From the NCBI GenBank assembly GCA_964035575.1, contig OZ037895.1, positions 930,001-994,000 on the forward strand: 64,000 nucleotides of DNA. The letters run 5' to 3'. A model generated the notes under the pieces. The model was not told the origin of the DNA. It ran no database searches and was given only the letters and a program-made list of their open reading frames with translations. Source of the stretch: Rhynchopus sp. YZ270_cl-10. Lineage: Eukaryota; Euglenozoa; Diplonemea; Diplonemida; Diplonemidae. The translations under genes were made by a program, and so were the position numbers. Shown piece by piece: positions 53,640-63,298 of the stretch; the stretch's first letter is position 1; the number at the start of each line of letters is the position of its first letter.

Positions 53640-53897
53640 AATGGAGCTCGTACAGGTGGCACCTACACTATTCCAACAATTTTTCAAAAAAAAAAAAAAC
53701 AAAAAAAAAAAAAAACGTTATCAAAGGTTGAGTCGATGTCTAAGCATGACTTAGGTTCATCTTACCAACTTTTCTCTATTGTTATGATGTCCAACCAAAT
53801 GTAAAAAAAAAATAGGCAATTTTGAAGGGTGCGTACTATTTTTTAAAAGTGACTATGCACGAGAGGCTTAAGGTCATCTTATAAACTTTTCTTTGTT
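53640..53897 (+). repeat. Repeat D followed by two module B copies
   Basis: D (ACCTACACTATTCCAACAAT, TTTTCAAAA) ends in A-runs at 53691-53715. The first B has stem CTAAG (53740-53744) with CTTAG (53750-53754). The second B has TATGC/GGCTTA and the conserved AAGGTCATCTTATAAACTTT. Confidence 0.55.
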
Positions 53898-53924
53898 TTC
53901 CCCTTCAAAATACCTAAAAAAACA

Positions 53925-54152
53925 ATAGTGGATCACACTCTAGGGTGGCTACACTAATACAACCAAGTTTTCAAAAAAAACGATGATTTTTTTTTTTTCT
54001 CAAATGAACGAAACCAACGATGTGTTGTTAAAAGGATATGTGCACAACGAGCGAGGCACATTCATATTTCAAGTTTTTTTTTTTAAACTTCTTCCCCTCC
54101 TCCTTTTCTTAGGGTGTCTAAGCACGAAATACTTAGCCTCCCGTTCGAAATT
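53925..54152 (+). repeat. Repeat D, degenerate A, then B
   Basis: D at 53925-53975 with an A-tail; an A-like stretch GTGCACAACGAGCGAGGCAC near 54040; pyrimidine tract ending TTTTCTTAG; B at 54111-54152 with stem CTAAG (54118-54122) and CTTAG (54132-54136). It shows the full D-A-B order. Confidence 0.5.
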
Positions 54153-54981
54153 TATACCCCCCTCTTTTTGATGGCGAACCGATTTTTTTTTATTCTGTGC
54201 TACAGAAAATTGGGTCAAAAAAACCCCCCTGATTTTAGTACAGAGTAAACCCTTTCCTCAACAAACCCCTTTTTTTATATAGAAATGTGGAACATGGAGA
54301 TTTGCATTGTGGTCACACACAAAGCAACTGCACAGCAATTTTTTCAAAAAAAAAGGGGGGCGGCGGTCAGTCTGCAGACTAAGGATTGGGGGTCGGGTAA
54401 GTAAGTAATTAAATGGATTTCTTAGTCTGCAGTCTGGCAGCGGTGAGGGTTTTTGTTGTTTTTTAAGAACTGGATTTCTGACTGTTTTGTAGCTCTTCCC
54501 CATGGGATCGAAACGTCCTGCCATTTGTGTGAGAAGCAAAGCTTCGCCGCTTCTGTTCTCCCAAAGGTAACCAGTACGTTCGCCTCCTTCTCCCCCCTCT
54601 GAGGGACTCCCTTTTCCCTGCACAGTAAACTGGTCGGACCCTTTTGATTAGTCATGTCGTAGTTCTGTTAGGTCTCCCAAACAGAGCTAAAACCAGTGAG
54701 CAGCCCAAGACTGGTCAATATATTGATTGCTCGAGGGGGTAAAGACCGGTCCCACCGTGTGTTGTTATTACGCTGATCCTTCTGCTAACAGCAGTCATGT
54801 TCAATCTGGATGTCAAGTCCCTAGGGTGTTTGTCTCTTTGTGGGTCCATCTGTTAGTTGTGGCGATGAGCTGAAGTTTTTTTTCCAGCGCATCTTTGCCA
54901 AATCTCTTTCGTACAGTAGGATGTTTATAGTGAGACGCATTCACCTTACAATTTTTTCTCTGTTGTTGTTTTTAGATGTGT

Positions 54982-55096
54982 CCACCTGATTTTTACCCCG
55001 CGTATAGGCGCGCAAAGGCCCATATAGGCCCGTATAGGCCAAACCCCACTCATTTTCCCCAGCCTTTACGCGCCTATACGGATAAAAATCAGGTGG
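54982..55096. mobile_element. 115-bp MITE with TGTGT target duplication
   Basis: Terminal inverted repeats of about 35 bp begin CCACCTGATTTTTA, continue CCG.GTATAGGCGCG, and pair with the right arm ending TAAAAATCAGGTGG. TGTGT flanks it at 54977-54981 and 55097-55101. The interior repeats GGCCCATATAGGCCCGTATA. No ORF. Confidence 0.78.
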
Positions 55097-55185
55097 TGTG
55101 TGCAAAAGGCATATTCATCGAAGTTTTCTCTCTTTAGTTTTTTTTTCCCTTTTTTCTAAAGGTGCACCACGTTGTCTCAAAGTGT

Positions 55186-55279
55186 CAGTGCCTGCGTCCC
55201 ACGAGGCGTTTTTGCACTAAACTTTGTTTAAGGTGACTAAGCAACGAGACTTAGGATCATCTTATAAACTTTTCTTTGT
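55186..55279 (+). repeat. Composite A-B structured repeat
   Basis: Module A (GTCAGTGCCTGCGTCCCACG, AGGCGTTTTTGCACTAAAC) runs into TTTGTTTAAG and module B (GTGACTAAGCAACGAGACTT, AGGATCATCTTATAAAC). The B stem here is CTAAG with CTTAG. Confidence 0.55.
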
Positions 55280-55640
55280 TTTTCCCCGCACCATCAAATT
55301 TCACTTTCTCTTTTTGATACATCTTTACGTCAACAGTCAGTTCACGACGTTGCACTGTTACCACGCTTCGCTTCTTGCAAAGATGAGGACACCGTCCTCC
55401 TAAAGGCCCTGCGGAGAAAGGGGGGGGCCTCCTCCATCTTTTTAACAAAACAGTTTTTCCCCCCACCCCCCTTTACCTTCCCCGCCCCCCACCATTGCTT
55501 TGCTGTGGACGGTAGTGTTGCACAGACTGAGGGTGTTGCATCTTTGTTGCAATTATTTGCACGAATGCCAAACAAAAAAGGTGGGGGGTCATATTTTGCT
55601 TTCAGTTGTTGTTTTTTCCCTTTTGTGCAGTGCACCCTAT

Positions 55641-55672
55641 TATACCTTCTATTCAGTAGAATAGAAAGTGTA
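55641..55672. repeat. Hairpin repeat, copy 2
   Basis: TATAC-C-TTCTATTC, loop AGTA, GAATAGAA-A-GTGTA, followed by TGAAATA as at 49657-49695. Confidence 0.75.
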
Positions 55673-55924
55673 TGAAATACTCCTCTTATGTACTCTTATG
55701 TAACTCCGTACATCTGATGATGTACGATGACACATCATAGTGGGACTCAGGTTCATCCAAACGAACGTTTCATTTTCCCACAACTCAAAACTGAAAACAA
55801 AAAATATTGGTGCTCCTGAAATAAAAAATACCAAGTACGCAACAACTACGCACTAAGTACGCAACAAGTACGCAGCAAGTGCGCAACAAGTACGCAAAAT
55901 AGGGTTTTCAGGAGCACCAAATAT

Positions 55925-58541
55925 CATAGATGGTAGTCGGGCCGAGTCGGGCCGACTCGGGCCGACCACTTTTCGTTATTTTTTTTTTCAAAAAATTCTT
56001 CAGGGTCGGCCCGAGTCGGGCCGAGTCGAAAAAACTCGGCCCGACTCAAAAAAAAGTCGGGCCGAGTCGAATTTTTTTTGGTTTTTTTTTTTTGGGGGTT
56101 TTTTTTTTTTGTTTTGTTTTTTTTTGGTTTTTTTTTTTTTTGGAAAAGATTTTACTGTGGGGGGGCCGACGGGACCCGAGTCGGGCCGACTCGGGCCGAG
56201 TTTTTTTTTCGACTCGGGCCGACTTTTTTTTTAAAAAAAATTTTTTTTTCGACTCGGCCCGAGTCGGCCCGACTTTTGAAAAAAAAAAAAAAAAAAAAAA
56301 AGGGGAATAGTCAGTTATGCCCTACCCTTTTTTTGAAATGGTCAGAGATACCCGAAAATAAGTTCAGATATTGGTCAGAGATACCCGAAAATAAGTTCAG
56401 ATATTGGTCAGAGATGCCCCATTTTCAAAAATAGGGCATAACTGACCAATATCTGAACTTATTTTCGGGTATTTCGGGTATCTCTGACCATTTCTCAACT
56501 TATTTTCGGGCATGTCTGACCATATCGCCAACTTTTTTCGGGTACCCCAAAAAAGTTGGTTTTCGGGTATACCCAGATACCCAGATACCCAGGTACCCAG
56601 GTACCCAGGTCCAGGAACAGGTACCCAGGAACAGGAAAAAAGTCGTGAAAGAGCAACCACAGCTCCACATGACAAACACAAAAGTGTCCAGTCACGTGGG
56701 GCATTCATGCACTGAGGAGATAATGTTCCAACAATTTACAAGAAAGATTACTTAACCTACTGCTGGAAATTGCCAGGTCGTAGTAACACACAAAGTGTGC
56801 CTCCGTTCGGGAAGACCGGATATTCTAGAGACCAGAAAGGCCTCAAGAATATCTTCCGGTAGTCAAGGTAGAACCGAGTGAACGGCCCAAGACCCCCGTG
56901 GAGAAGTTAAATGTTGTAATGCTATCAGGTAGAAACTGCGACCACTGTCTTACCCTCCTCAATGCATGGTGGTTGATGTCTTCCACAACAAATTTCCTGT
57001 ACCCAGGTACCCAGGTTCCCAGACCCACGCAGTACCACGTCGCAGTACTACGCAAAATTTACCACCAGACCCTGTCTTCGTGCACCTGAAGTACAACGCC
57101 GCAGACAGGCCAAACATGCGTTGGACTCAGAGGAATGCCCGCTGTGCAGGTATCATGAGAACCAACTCCCAGCAACAAGGGGCGCCTTTTGGCGGGCGTT
57201 GTTGAGGGTGTTTGGGGTGCAAAGTTTTCCACAATTTTGATGCGCGGGTACAGAAGTGTTATCTTGTTCTTTCATCTCTAGGAATGTAAATGTCAATCGC
57301 GTTTAACTACCACTAGGGCTTGTTCAGTGAACCCACGAGGGGTCGAAGGGGGTTGGTTATCCCGTATCTATCAAAGGTTGTGTCGACCAGGCGAAACCAC
57401 TATGTTACGCTGTACGTTGTTAAATCCGAAGAAATAACACTTTAGCAGCCGCAGGAAGTTTGCTAAAAAGAGTGCCTCACGCTACACAAACCACCACCCG
57501 CGATTGACTTAGATGTTATAACAAAGAGAATTCAGAACAAAACAACACCCTGCCCCATACACACTAAATTGTCATGCTTCGAGAGCATGCCTGGGCCAAA
57601 ATTACTTGACAAAAAAGGCAACAAGACCACCCACAAGGAGTGTGAAATGTGCACTGGTTTTCTGGGGGAACGCAATATTTTCTTGTGCCTCGTCCTCCGT
57701 AAGCAGAGGACAGACTTTCCGGAAGGTTTCCAAAGTCGAATTTCTTGCACTAGCTATGCTCCCTGGGTTAATGGCTATAGCAGTGACTGACAAAGTGTTC
57801 CCACCCCCAGGTCTTCGTCCACAAACAAATCTAGAATAGATTGATTTGGGTGAAGCCTTGTATTTTGAGTTGTTGAATGTCGGAGAGCGGCGCTCATCGT
57901 AAATCACGGATGCAGTTCAGATTTCACGATCCTGTGATGAGTGTAAATGTGGGGTGTGATTAAGTATGGTGTACAAACGCAGTAGTCGGGAAGGGTGGGG
58001 TTAATGAAAAAAGTGGTAATAACTATGTATTTCCGCGAAATAAGGTAGCCTTTTTTCACGCTACAGAGAGTTTCCTGCTGCACTAATGGTTCCCAAGCGA
58101 AGCGAGGGACCATGTATAAGGGTTTGCGGGTTTGCGGGTATTTACCCCCACTAAAAGTAACTGTGTGTGGGGTAGAGGGGTGAAAATCATACCATGCTGC
58201 TTCAATACTGTCTCTGCTGTCGCATTCCCTCATGGTGGGTCACTCACCCACTGGGCAAAAAATCAAAGGGGGTACCCCCAAATAAGTTCAGAGATACCCG
58301 AAAAAAGTTCAGATATACCCGAAAATAAGTTCAAATACCCGAAAATAAGTTCAGATATAGTCAGTTATGCCCTATTTCTGGTTTTCGGGTATATCTGAAC
58401 TTATTTTCGGGTATCTCTGACCATTTCAAAAAAAGGGTAGGGTATAACTGACTATTCCCCAAAAAAAAAAGTCGGCCCGAGTCGGCCCGACTCCCAGATT
58501 TTCCAAAAACTCGGCCCGACTCGGGCCGACTACCATCTATG
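55925..58541. mobile_element. 2.6-kb inverted-repeat element with GC-rich tandem termini
   Basis: The ends are CATAGATGGTAGTCGG at 55925 and its exact complement ending at 58541, flanked by identical AAATAT at 55919-55924 and 58542-58547. The outer left arm (to about 56280) is an irregular array of GTCGGGCCGA/CTCGGCCCGA units with T-run interruptions; the right outer arm (58470-58530) is a shorter version. A second inverted layer follows: 56302-56372 (GGGGAATAGTCAGTTATGCC...) pairs with 58391-58460, with local tandem copies of ACCCGAAAATAAGTTCAGAT. The unique core, about 56700-58240, has only ORFs under 110 codons and no transposase I recognise. Best called a non-autonomous fold-back-type DNA element. 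Confidence 0.82.
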
Positions 58542-58547
58542 AAATAT

Positions 58548-59269
58548 ACAATCAGTTTTTGCGACCGTCTTTTTTCTTATCTTTTCTCTCCAAACAAAAG
58601 CGCTCATAGTTTTGCGGTGGTCTTGCGTTTTCGTTTATATTGGTTTGGGCCTTCTCTGTTTCCTGGTGGATTTCCTGGAAAATGTACATTTTTCTTTAAA
58701 CCCCTTGCGCACGAACCTACCTCGGTAGGCGATTGTTGAGGGAACAACAAAAATGGATAATAAAAGACTGTCTGAATGGCAAAACTCAACCAAGAATTCC
58801 CAGAAAATAGGCCCTTTCCCTGAGGCTGCACTCACGTAGTTCACCTCAGGGGGTAACCACAACGAACGGCACCGAACCCGCCCTTTGAGCGTTGACAGTG
58901 GCAGAGCAAATACCTCTCTCCCCCCCGTGTGTTCATTCAAAACGTGTTCCCGTGTGACCAAGGAAATTAACAAAAAAAGCAAATACCAATAACCTTTCTT
59001 GAGTTAAGGTGTGTAAAAAGGACAATAGCTTTTGGTTGCGTCTTTGCGAGCCGATCTTTGCCCGTTAGGCAGTTGACTTCAAAGAAGGTGTAGTGAGATT
59101 GGCAATGTGTGTGGTTTGAAGGGGAGGGGGTGGGTGAAAGGAATGTCGTGGGGAAGAACAATAGAGTTATTACACGACGCAGGGCAGATGACTAATACAA
59201 CACAGCACAACAAAAAATTACTACAACCACCACCAGATAACTTTTCGAAACACAAAAAAACCCAACAAA
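58548..59269. other. Spacer before the histone genes
   Basis: Unique mixed-composition DNA. The stretch GGTAGGCGATTGTTGAGGGA at 58724-58743 weakly recalls the end of repeat C. No gene was seen. CACCACCAGATAACTTTTCG with AG at about 59234 may be the leader acceptor of the H2B gene. Confidence 0.45.
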
Positions 59270-59728
59270 ATGGCACCATCATCGCCGAAGAAGTCCACAG
59301 GAGCAAAGAGAGGCCCGAAGCGTGACAAGAACGGGAAGAGGATCAGGAAGCCGAACTACAAGAGCTACTCGACCTACGTGCACAAGCTGATGACGAAGAC
59401 CTTCGGAGTGAAGGCGTCGACGAAGGCGGGAAAGAAGAGCTCTGTTGCGATCACGTCGCGTGGGATGGGGATTGTGAACTCGTTCGTGGTGGACCTGTTT
59501 GAGCGCATTGCGGAGGAGGCGGGCCGTGCAAACCACTTTGCGGGCCAGAAGACACTGCGCAGCGGTGCCATTGTGGCGGGTGTGAAGATGCACTTCCCCG
59601 ACGAGATGGCGTCGCACGCCCTGTCTGCGGGAGTTGCTGCCGTGGCCAAGTACGCGAAGGCCCTGAAGGCGAAGGGCAAGAAGGGCAAGGGATCCCCGAC
59701 GAAGAAGAAGGGTTCCCCGAGGAAGTGA
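59270..59728 (+). CDS. Histone H2B
   Basis: 152 residues. The histone fold covers about 30-125: YSTYVHKLMTKTFG (alpha 1), SRGMGIVNSFVVDLFERIAE (alpha 2), then AGQKTLRSGAIVAGVKMHFP and an alpha C helix with ALSAGVAAVAKYAKALKAKG. The N-tail is basic and short (SPKKSTGAKRGPKRDKNGKR), and there is an added C-terminal basic SP-K tail (KKGKGSPTKKKGSPRK) absent from animal H2B. Pairs with H2A, encoded 240 bp downstream, in the nucleosome. Confidence 0.93.
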   Translation: MAPSSPKKSTGAKRGPKRDKNGKRIRKPNYKSYSTYVHKLMTKTFGVKASTKAGKKSSVAITSRGMGIVNSFVVDLFERIAEEAGRANHFAGQKTLRSGAIVAGVKMHFPDEMASHALSAGVAAVAKYAKALKAKGKKGKGSPTKKKGSPRK

Positions 59729-59971
59729 AGCAGGTGATGCGATGTGGTGAGTTGGTGTTGCTTGTGCAAGACACGGCCCTCTTGTTCTGCAAGGGGCGTG
59801 GGTGGTACTGCCGCCGTAGCAAAGAATAAATGAAAACAAAACAAAACAAAACAAGAAACTTTCCCTTCCCTTCCTTTCCCATCCCACCTAAACCCTTCTG
59901 CTGCCACTGCCACCACCCACACATATTCTGCAGATATATTTATTTCCACCAACACACCCTCAAGACAAACA

Positions 59972-60456
59972 ATGGTCGGCGCAAAGAAGGGAGTGAAGAG
60001 GGGACCGTCTGTGTCTCTGTCTGAGATGTCTGGTCTGACCTTCCCTGTGGGACGTGTGGGCAGTGCGCTGAAGAAGGGAAGGTACGCAAAGCGTGTGAGC
60101 CCCACTGCGGCAGTGTTCCTGACGTCTGTGCTGCAGTACTGCACAGCGAGCTTCTGAACGTGTCTGCGAAGGCAGCAACGTCGGGGAAGAAGGCGAAGAA
60201 CAAGAAGCAGCACCAGATCAAGCCCCGCCACATCTGCGTTGCCGTGCGTGAGGACAAGGACCTTGGCGACCTTCTGTCGAACGTGACGATTGCGGGTGGA
60301 GGTGTGGGCGGAGGAGTGCACGAGGCGCTGAAGGCGACTGACAAGAAGTACAGGAAGAAGTCCTCGGGAAGCGTGACGAAGAAGACGAAGAAGTCGAAGG
60401 GGAAGAAGAGCAAGAAGTCGAAGGGCTCCCCCAAGAAGTCGTCCCCGAAGAAGTAA
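59972..60456 (+). CDS. Histone H2A with apparent 1-base frameshift
   Basis: The frame from ATG 59972 encodes FPVGRVGSALKKGRYAKRVS and LTSVLQYCTA, then hits a stop at 60155. The remainder of H2A continues in another frame: LLNVSAKAA, KPRHICVAVREDKDLGDLLS, NVTIAGGGV and a Lys/Ser-rich tail ending SPKKSSPKK at 60456. Comparison with the family (C.AELL) places one missing base near 60146-60150, where GCGAG would be GCGGAG. Everything else is intact and GC-rich, so a sequencing error or a very young mutation is more likely than an old pseudogene. Leader acceptor: TTCTGCAG at 59933. Confidence 0.88.
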
Positions 60457-60691
60457 GCGAGCACGCTCTCGACATCCGTCTGCTGAGTTTGCCTCCAACT
60501 ATTTTTGTATTTGAACCCTCACACCCGATATGAGGGTGTGAGGTGGTGTGACTGCGCACCGCATATGTGACAAAAAAAGAGCAGCGGAATCCTATTTTTC
60601 CTTTCTTGCCCTTCACCACACCCAGACACAAAGACAAAGACAAATACAAACCACACCCGACAGATTACCAAGACAACAACCACACAACAAG
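60457..60691. other. H2A-H3 spacer
   Basis: 235 bp containing ACCCTCACACCCGATATGAG, which pairs with the following GGTGTGAGGT as a small hairpin at 60515-60545. No other feature. Confidence 0.4.
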
Positions 60692-61132
60692 ATGCCACGC
60701 ACACCTGCCAAGTCAGCGAAGAAGTCGCAGTCGTCGACTGGAAAGGACGGTGAGCAGAAGAAGAGGAAGCCGATGACGAAGCTGAACTACAAGCCCGCTG
60801 AGAAGAAGGACAAGAAGGGGAAGGTGGTGAAGAAGTCTGGCCGCTGGTTGCCCGGAACTGTTGCGATGCGTGAGATCAAGGCACTGCAGAAGGGGACACA
60901 GCTGCTGATCCAGAAGGCGCCCTTCCAGCGCCTTGTGCGTGACGTGATGGACAAGCACAAGCAGGACATGCGTTTCCGTGCGTCTGCCCTTGAGGCGATG
61001 CAGGAGGCAAGCGAGCAGTACCTGATCAGCGTGTTTGAGGGTGCCGTGATCCTGCAGCTCCACAGGAAGAAGAAGACCCTCATCCAGAAGGACCTCAGCT
61101 ACACCATCCGCATCCGTGGTGACAACCTCTGA
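60692..61132 (+). CDS. Divergent histone H3
   Basis: 146 residues from ATG 60692. The core aligns with H3 without length change: RWLPGTVAMREIKALQKGTQ (alpha N), LLIQKAPFQRLVRDVMDKHK, FRASALEAMQEASEQYLISV and IQKDLSYTIRIRG. The tail is unlike canonical H3: PRTPAKSAKKSQSS replaces ARTKQTARKS, about ten residues are added, and the K9 and K27 ARKS contexts are missing. The segment after alpha 2 reads VFEGAVILQLHRKKKT in place of LFEDTNLCAIHAKRVT, losing the conserved DTN. A centromeric H3 is not favoured because loop 1 is not enlarged. It may be the organism's main H3. Confidence 0.9.
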   Translation: MPRTPAKSAKKSQSSTGKDGEQKKRKPMTKLNYKPAEKKDKKGKVVKKSGRWLPGTVAMREIKALQKGTQLLIQKAPFQRLVRDVMDKHKQDMRFRASALEAMQEASEQYLISVFEGAVILQLHRKKKTLIQKDLSYTIRIRGDNL

Positions 61133-61402
61133 ACACCACATCTGTGACGTTCCGTGGCTGCGTTCTTTTGCACGACATTTTTGATGTCATTTTTTGTATT
61201 TTCTCCGACAGCTTCATGCTGTGGAGGGTGGACCTTACCACCGTGATGAACAAAATAAAGCACTTTCATTTTGCTTCGTGTTTCCTGATACATTTCACAC
61301 CCTCCTCATCTCCTCCCATCACATCTCACATCTCGCACAACAGATTGACACAAGTCAAGAGCACACAGACAACACAAAGGCACACCTCCGTCAGAAGACA
61401 AG
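61133..61402. other. Spacer before tyrosinase
   Basis: Includes AAATAAAG at 61253-61260, possibly a polyadenylation-like word, and the acceptor TCTCGCACAACAG (61343) upstream of the tyrosinase ATG. Confidence 0.4.
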
Positions 61403-63298
61403 ATGGTGCGTGTGGCAGCTCTTGCGAGCATGGCTGCAGCGATGTGCTGCAGCTTTGCGGAGGCGCAGTTTACGTTTCCTTCGAACACATGCCCGGACGG
61501 TGCCTCTGGACAGACGCAGGTGTCTGGTGCGAGCGGCACGATCACGTACCCGGCGGGCTCGGGGAACTACCTGGACGACCAGACGCCGTGCTGGTACGTG
61601 GAGTGCGACGGGACGCTGACCTTCACGTGGAGCACGTTCCGCACAGAGAACAACTACGACTTCGTGTCGATGTGGCCTGTCGCCAGCGACAGCTCTGTGG
61701 ACACATCGGCAACAGCAGTCTTCAGGGAGTCGGGGGTGAAGACGCTTGACCCGACTGTGTTCATCGGCGGTGGTGGTGCGCTGATGCAGTTCAAGTCTGA
61801 CGGGTCTGTGCAGGAGCAGGGGTTCTCTGTGGGGTACCAGTGCGTGTCGACGCCACCGCCACCAACACCACCCACACCGCCCACACCACCAACATGCACG
61901 GATGTGATGATCGGGTCCCCCCCGAGGGCTTGGTACGACTCAGACGGGAGCACCTACACGTGTGCGTGGTACGGGGCTGTGTCGACACGGTGCTCGCAGC
62001 ACGGCGACAGCTTCGAAGCAGACGGCTACACCGCAAACAGAGCGTGCTGCACGTGTGGTGGGGGGGACACGTCGTCACCGCCACCAACTCCACCAACCCC
62101 ACCTGCAACATGCACGTCGCGTGTGCGCAAGGAGTGGAGACAGCTATCGACGGCAGAGAAGGCACTCTTCATGAAGGCTGTGCAGCTGCTGAAGACGACG
62201 ACTGCAGGGTCCGCAACGCAGTCGGCAAAGGGTGGCTACGACAAGTACCCGACGATCCACGGGAAGGACTCGTCGTACCTGCAGGCACACGGGACAGGGA
62301 TGTTCCTCCCGTGGCACAGAGTCTTCATCCAGAAGTTTGAGGACGACCTGCGTGCGCTAGGTGCAGAGTTTGCGTGTGTGACGCTCCCGTACTGGGACTG
62401 GTCGATTGAGGAGGCGGCTGGGGCAGCGTGGGACCCGGCCTTGTGGAACAGCAACACAGACCCTGCAAGCGGCGAGTTCATCGGGTTCGGGTCGGTGTAC
62501 AACGGACGGTCGAAGGCAGACAAGTGCAACGGCCCCGTGGACGGGACGGGAGGGTACCACAGCGATGGGTGCTGTGTGTCGGACGGTCCGTTCCGCAAGG
62601 GTGCGTGGGTGCACTCGCACGAGACAAGCGGCTCCCTGCCGGTTGGCGACAAGGGGGACTGGCCGCTGGACAACAAGTGTCTGTTCCGCTACTTTGCGAA
62701 CGACAACCTGGTGCGCAGCACTGCAACCCAGGCAGCCGACTTCCTCCCGCAGGCAACCTACGGGTACGACACAAACACGAACCCTGGGTTCAGAAACGTC
62801 CTTGAGGACAAGGAGCACTCGGAGATCCACGCGCGCATTGGCGGCTACATGATCACGAACTGGAGCCCCGAGGACCCGATCTTCTTCCTGCACCACGCGA
62901 ACATTGACCGTCTGTGGGCGATGTGGCAGGTGTGCCAGGGCCACGACAGCGCAGCAGGGAACGTGAAGTACGACGCAGGCCCGCCCGTGGCAGGCACCAG
63001 CACAGGGCTGAACGACGAGATGAGCTACCACAACTTCTACGACCGCACAGGTGGCGCAACGACGGACCCGCAGCCTGCACAGTGGAGCGGCTTCACACCT
63101 GCCAAGGTGTGGGACCTCCACCACGCAGACCTGTACGCACACTCCGGTCCCACCGGCCCGAAGGTGCAGTACGAGATCAACGACTTCAACGGAGGAAGTG
63201 CCTGGACCTCCGCATGCCCTAACGTTGACGCTACCGGCCAGGCAAACTGGTTTGTGGCAAGGCCACCCACAGTCTCCTCCCTTCTGGGTGGGAAGTAG
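61403..63298 (+). CDS. Secreted multidomain tyrosinase
   Basis: 631 residues. Signal peptide 1-21 (MVRVAALASMAAAMCCSFAE). Residues about 28-147 form a CUB-like domain (ASGTITYPAGSGNYLDDQTP, CWYVEC...LTFTWSTF). A Pro/Thr linker leads to a six-Cys ShK-like module at about 162-217 (CTDVMIGSPPRAWYDSD ... ACCTCGGG), then a second Pro-rich linker. The type 3 copper domain follows. CuA ligands are H286, H296 and H305 (IHGKD, AHGTGMFLPWHR); CuB ligands are H472 and H476 (HSEIH) and H498 (FFLHHANIDRLW). The enzyme would oxidise phenols to quinones outside the cell or at its surface. All copper ligands are present, so it should be active. Confidence 0.93.
   Translation: MVRVAALASMAAAMCCSFAEAQFTFPSNTCPDGASGQTQVSGASGTITYPAGSGNYLDDQTPCWYVECDGTLTFTWSTFRTENNYDFVSMWPVASDSSVDTSATAVFRESGVKTLDPTVFIGGGGALMQFKSDGSVQEQGFSVGYQCVSTPPPPTPPTPPTPPTCTDVMIGSPPRAWYDSDGSTYTCAWYGAVSTRCSQHGDSFEADGYTANRACCTCGGGDTSSPPPTPPTPPATCTSRVRKEWRQLSTAEKALFMKAVQLLKTTTAGSATQSAKGGYDKYPTIHGKDSSYLQAHGTGMFLPWHRVFIQKFEDDLRALGAEFACVTLPYWDWSIEEAAGAAWDPALWNSNTDPASGEFIGFGSVYNGRSKADKCNGPVDGTGGYHSDGCCVSDGPFRKGAWVHSHETSGSLPVGDKGDWPLDNKCLFRYFANDNLVRSTATQAADFLPQATYGYDTNTNPGFRNVLEDKEHSEIHARIGGYMITNWSPEDPIFFLHHANIDRLWAMWQVCQGHDSAAGNVKYDAGPPVAGTSTGLNDEMSYHNFYDRTGGATTDPQPAQWSGFTPAKVWDLHHADLYAHSGPTGPKVQYEINDFNGGSAWTSACPNVDATGQANWFVARPPTVSSLLGGK

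Larger units (their letters stand above)
53088..55918. other. Repeat-dense spacer, no genes
   Basis: Module A at 53105-53168, repeat D at 53640-53690, module B at 53725-53780 and 53848-53897, repeat D at 53925-53975, module B at 54111-54152, a 115-bp MITE at 54982-55096, the A-B composite at 55186-55279, and the hairpin at 55641-55672. A pair of CTGCAGACTAAG/CTTAGTCTGCAG inverted words lies at 54371-54382 and 54421-54432. A short run of TACGCAACAAG repeats is at 55835-55900. No ORF is convincing. Confidence 0.55.

Noticed and set aside
59374-60498. 374-aa minus-strand ORF opposite H2B and H2A
   Set aside because: It spans two histone genes and their spacer; Leu/Arg-rich shadow of Lys-rich coding sequence.
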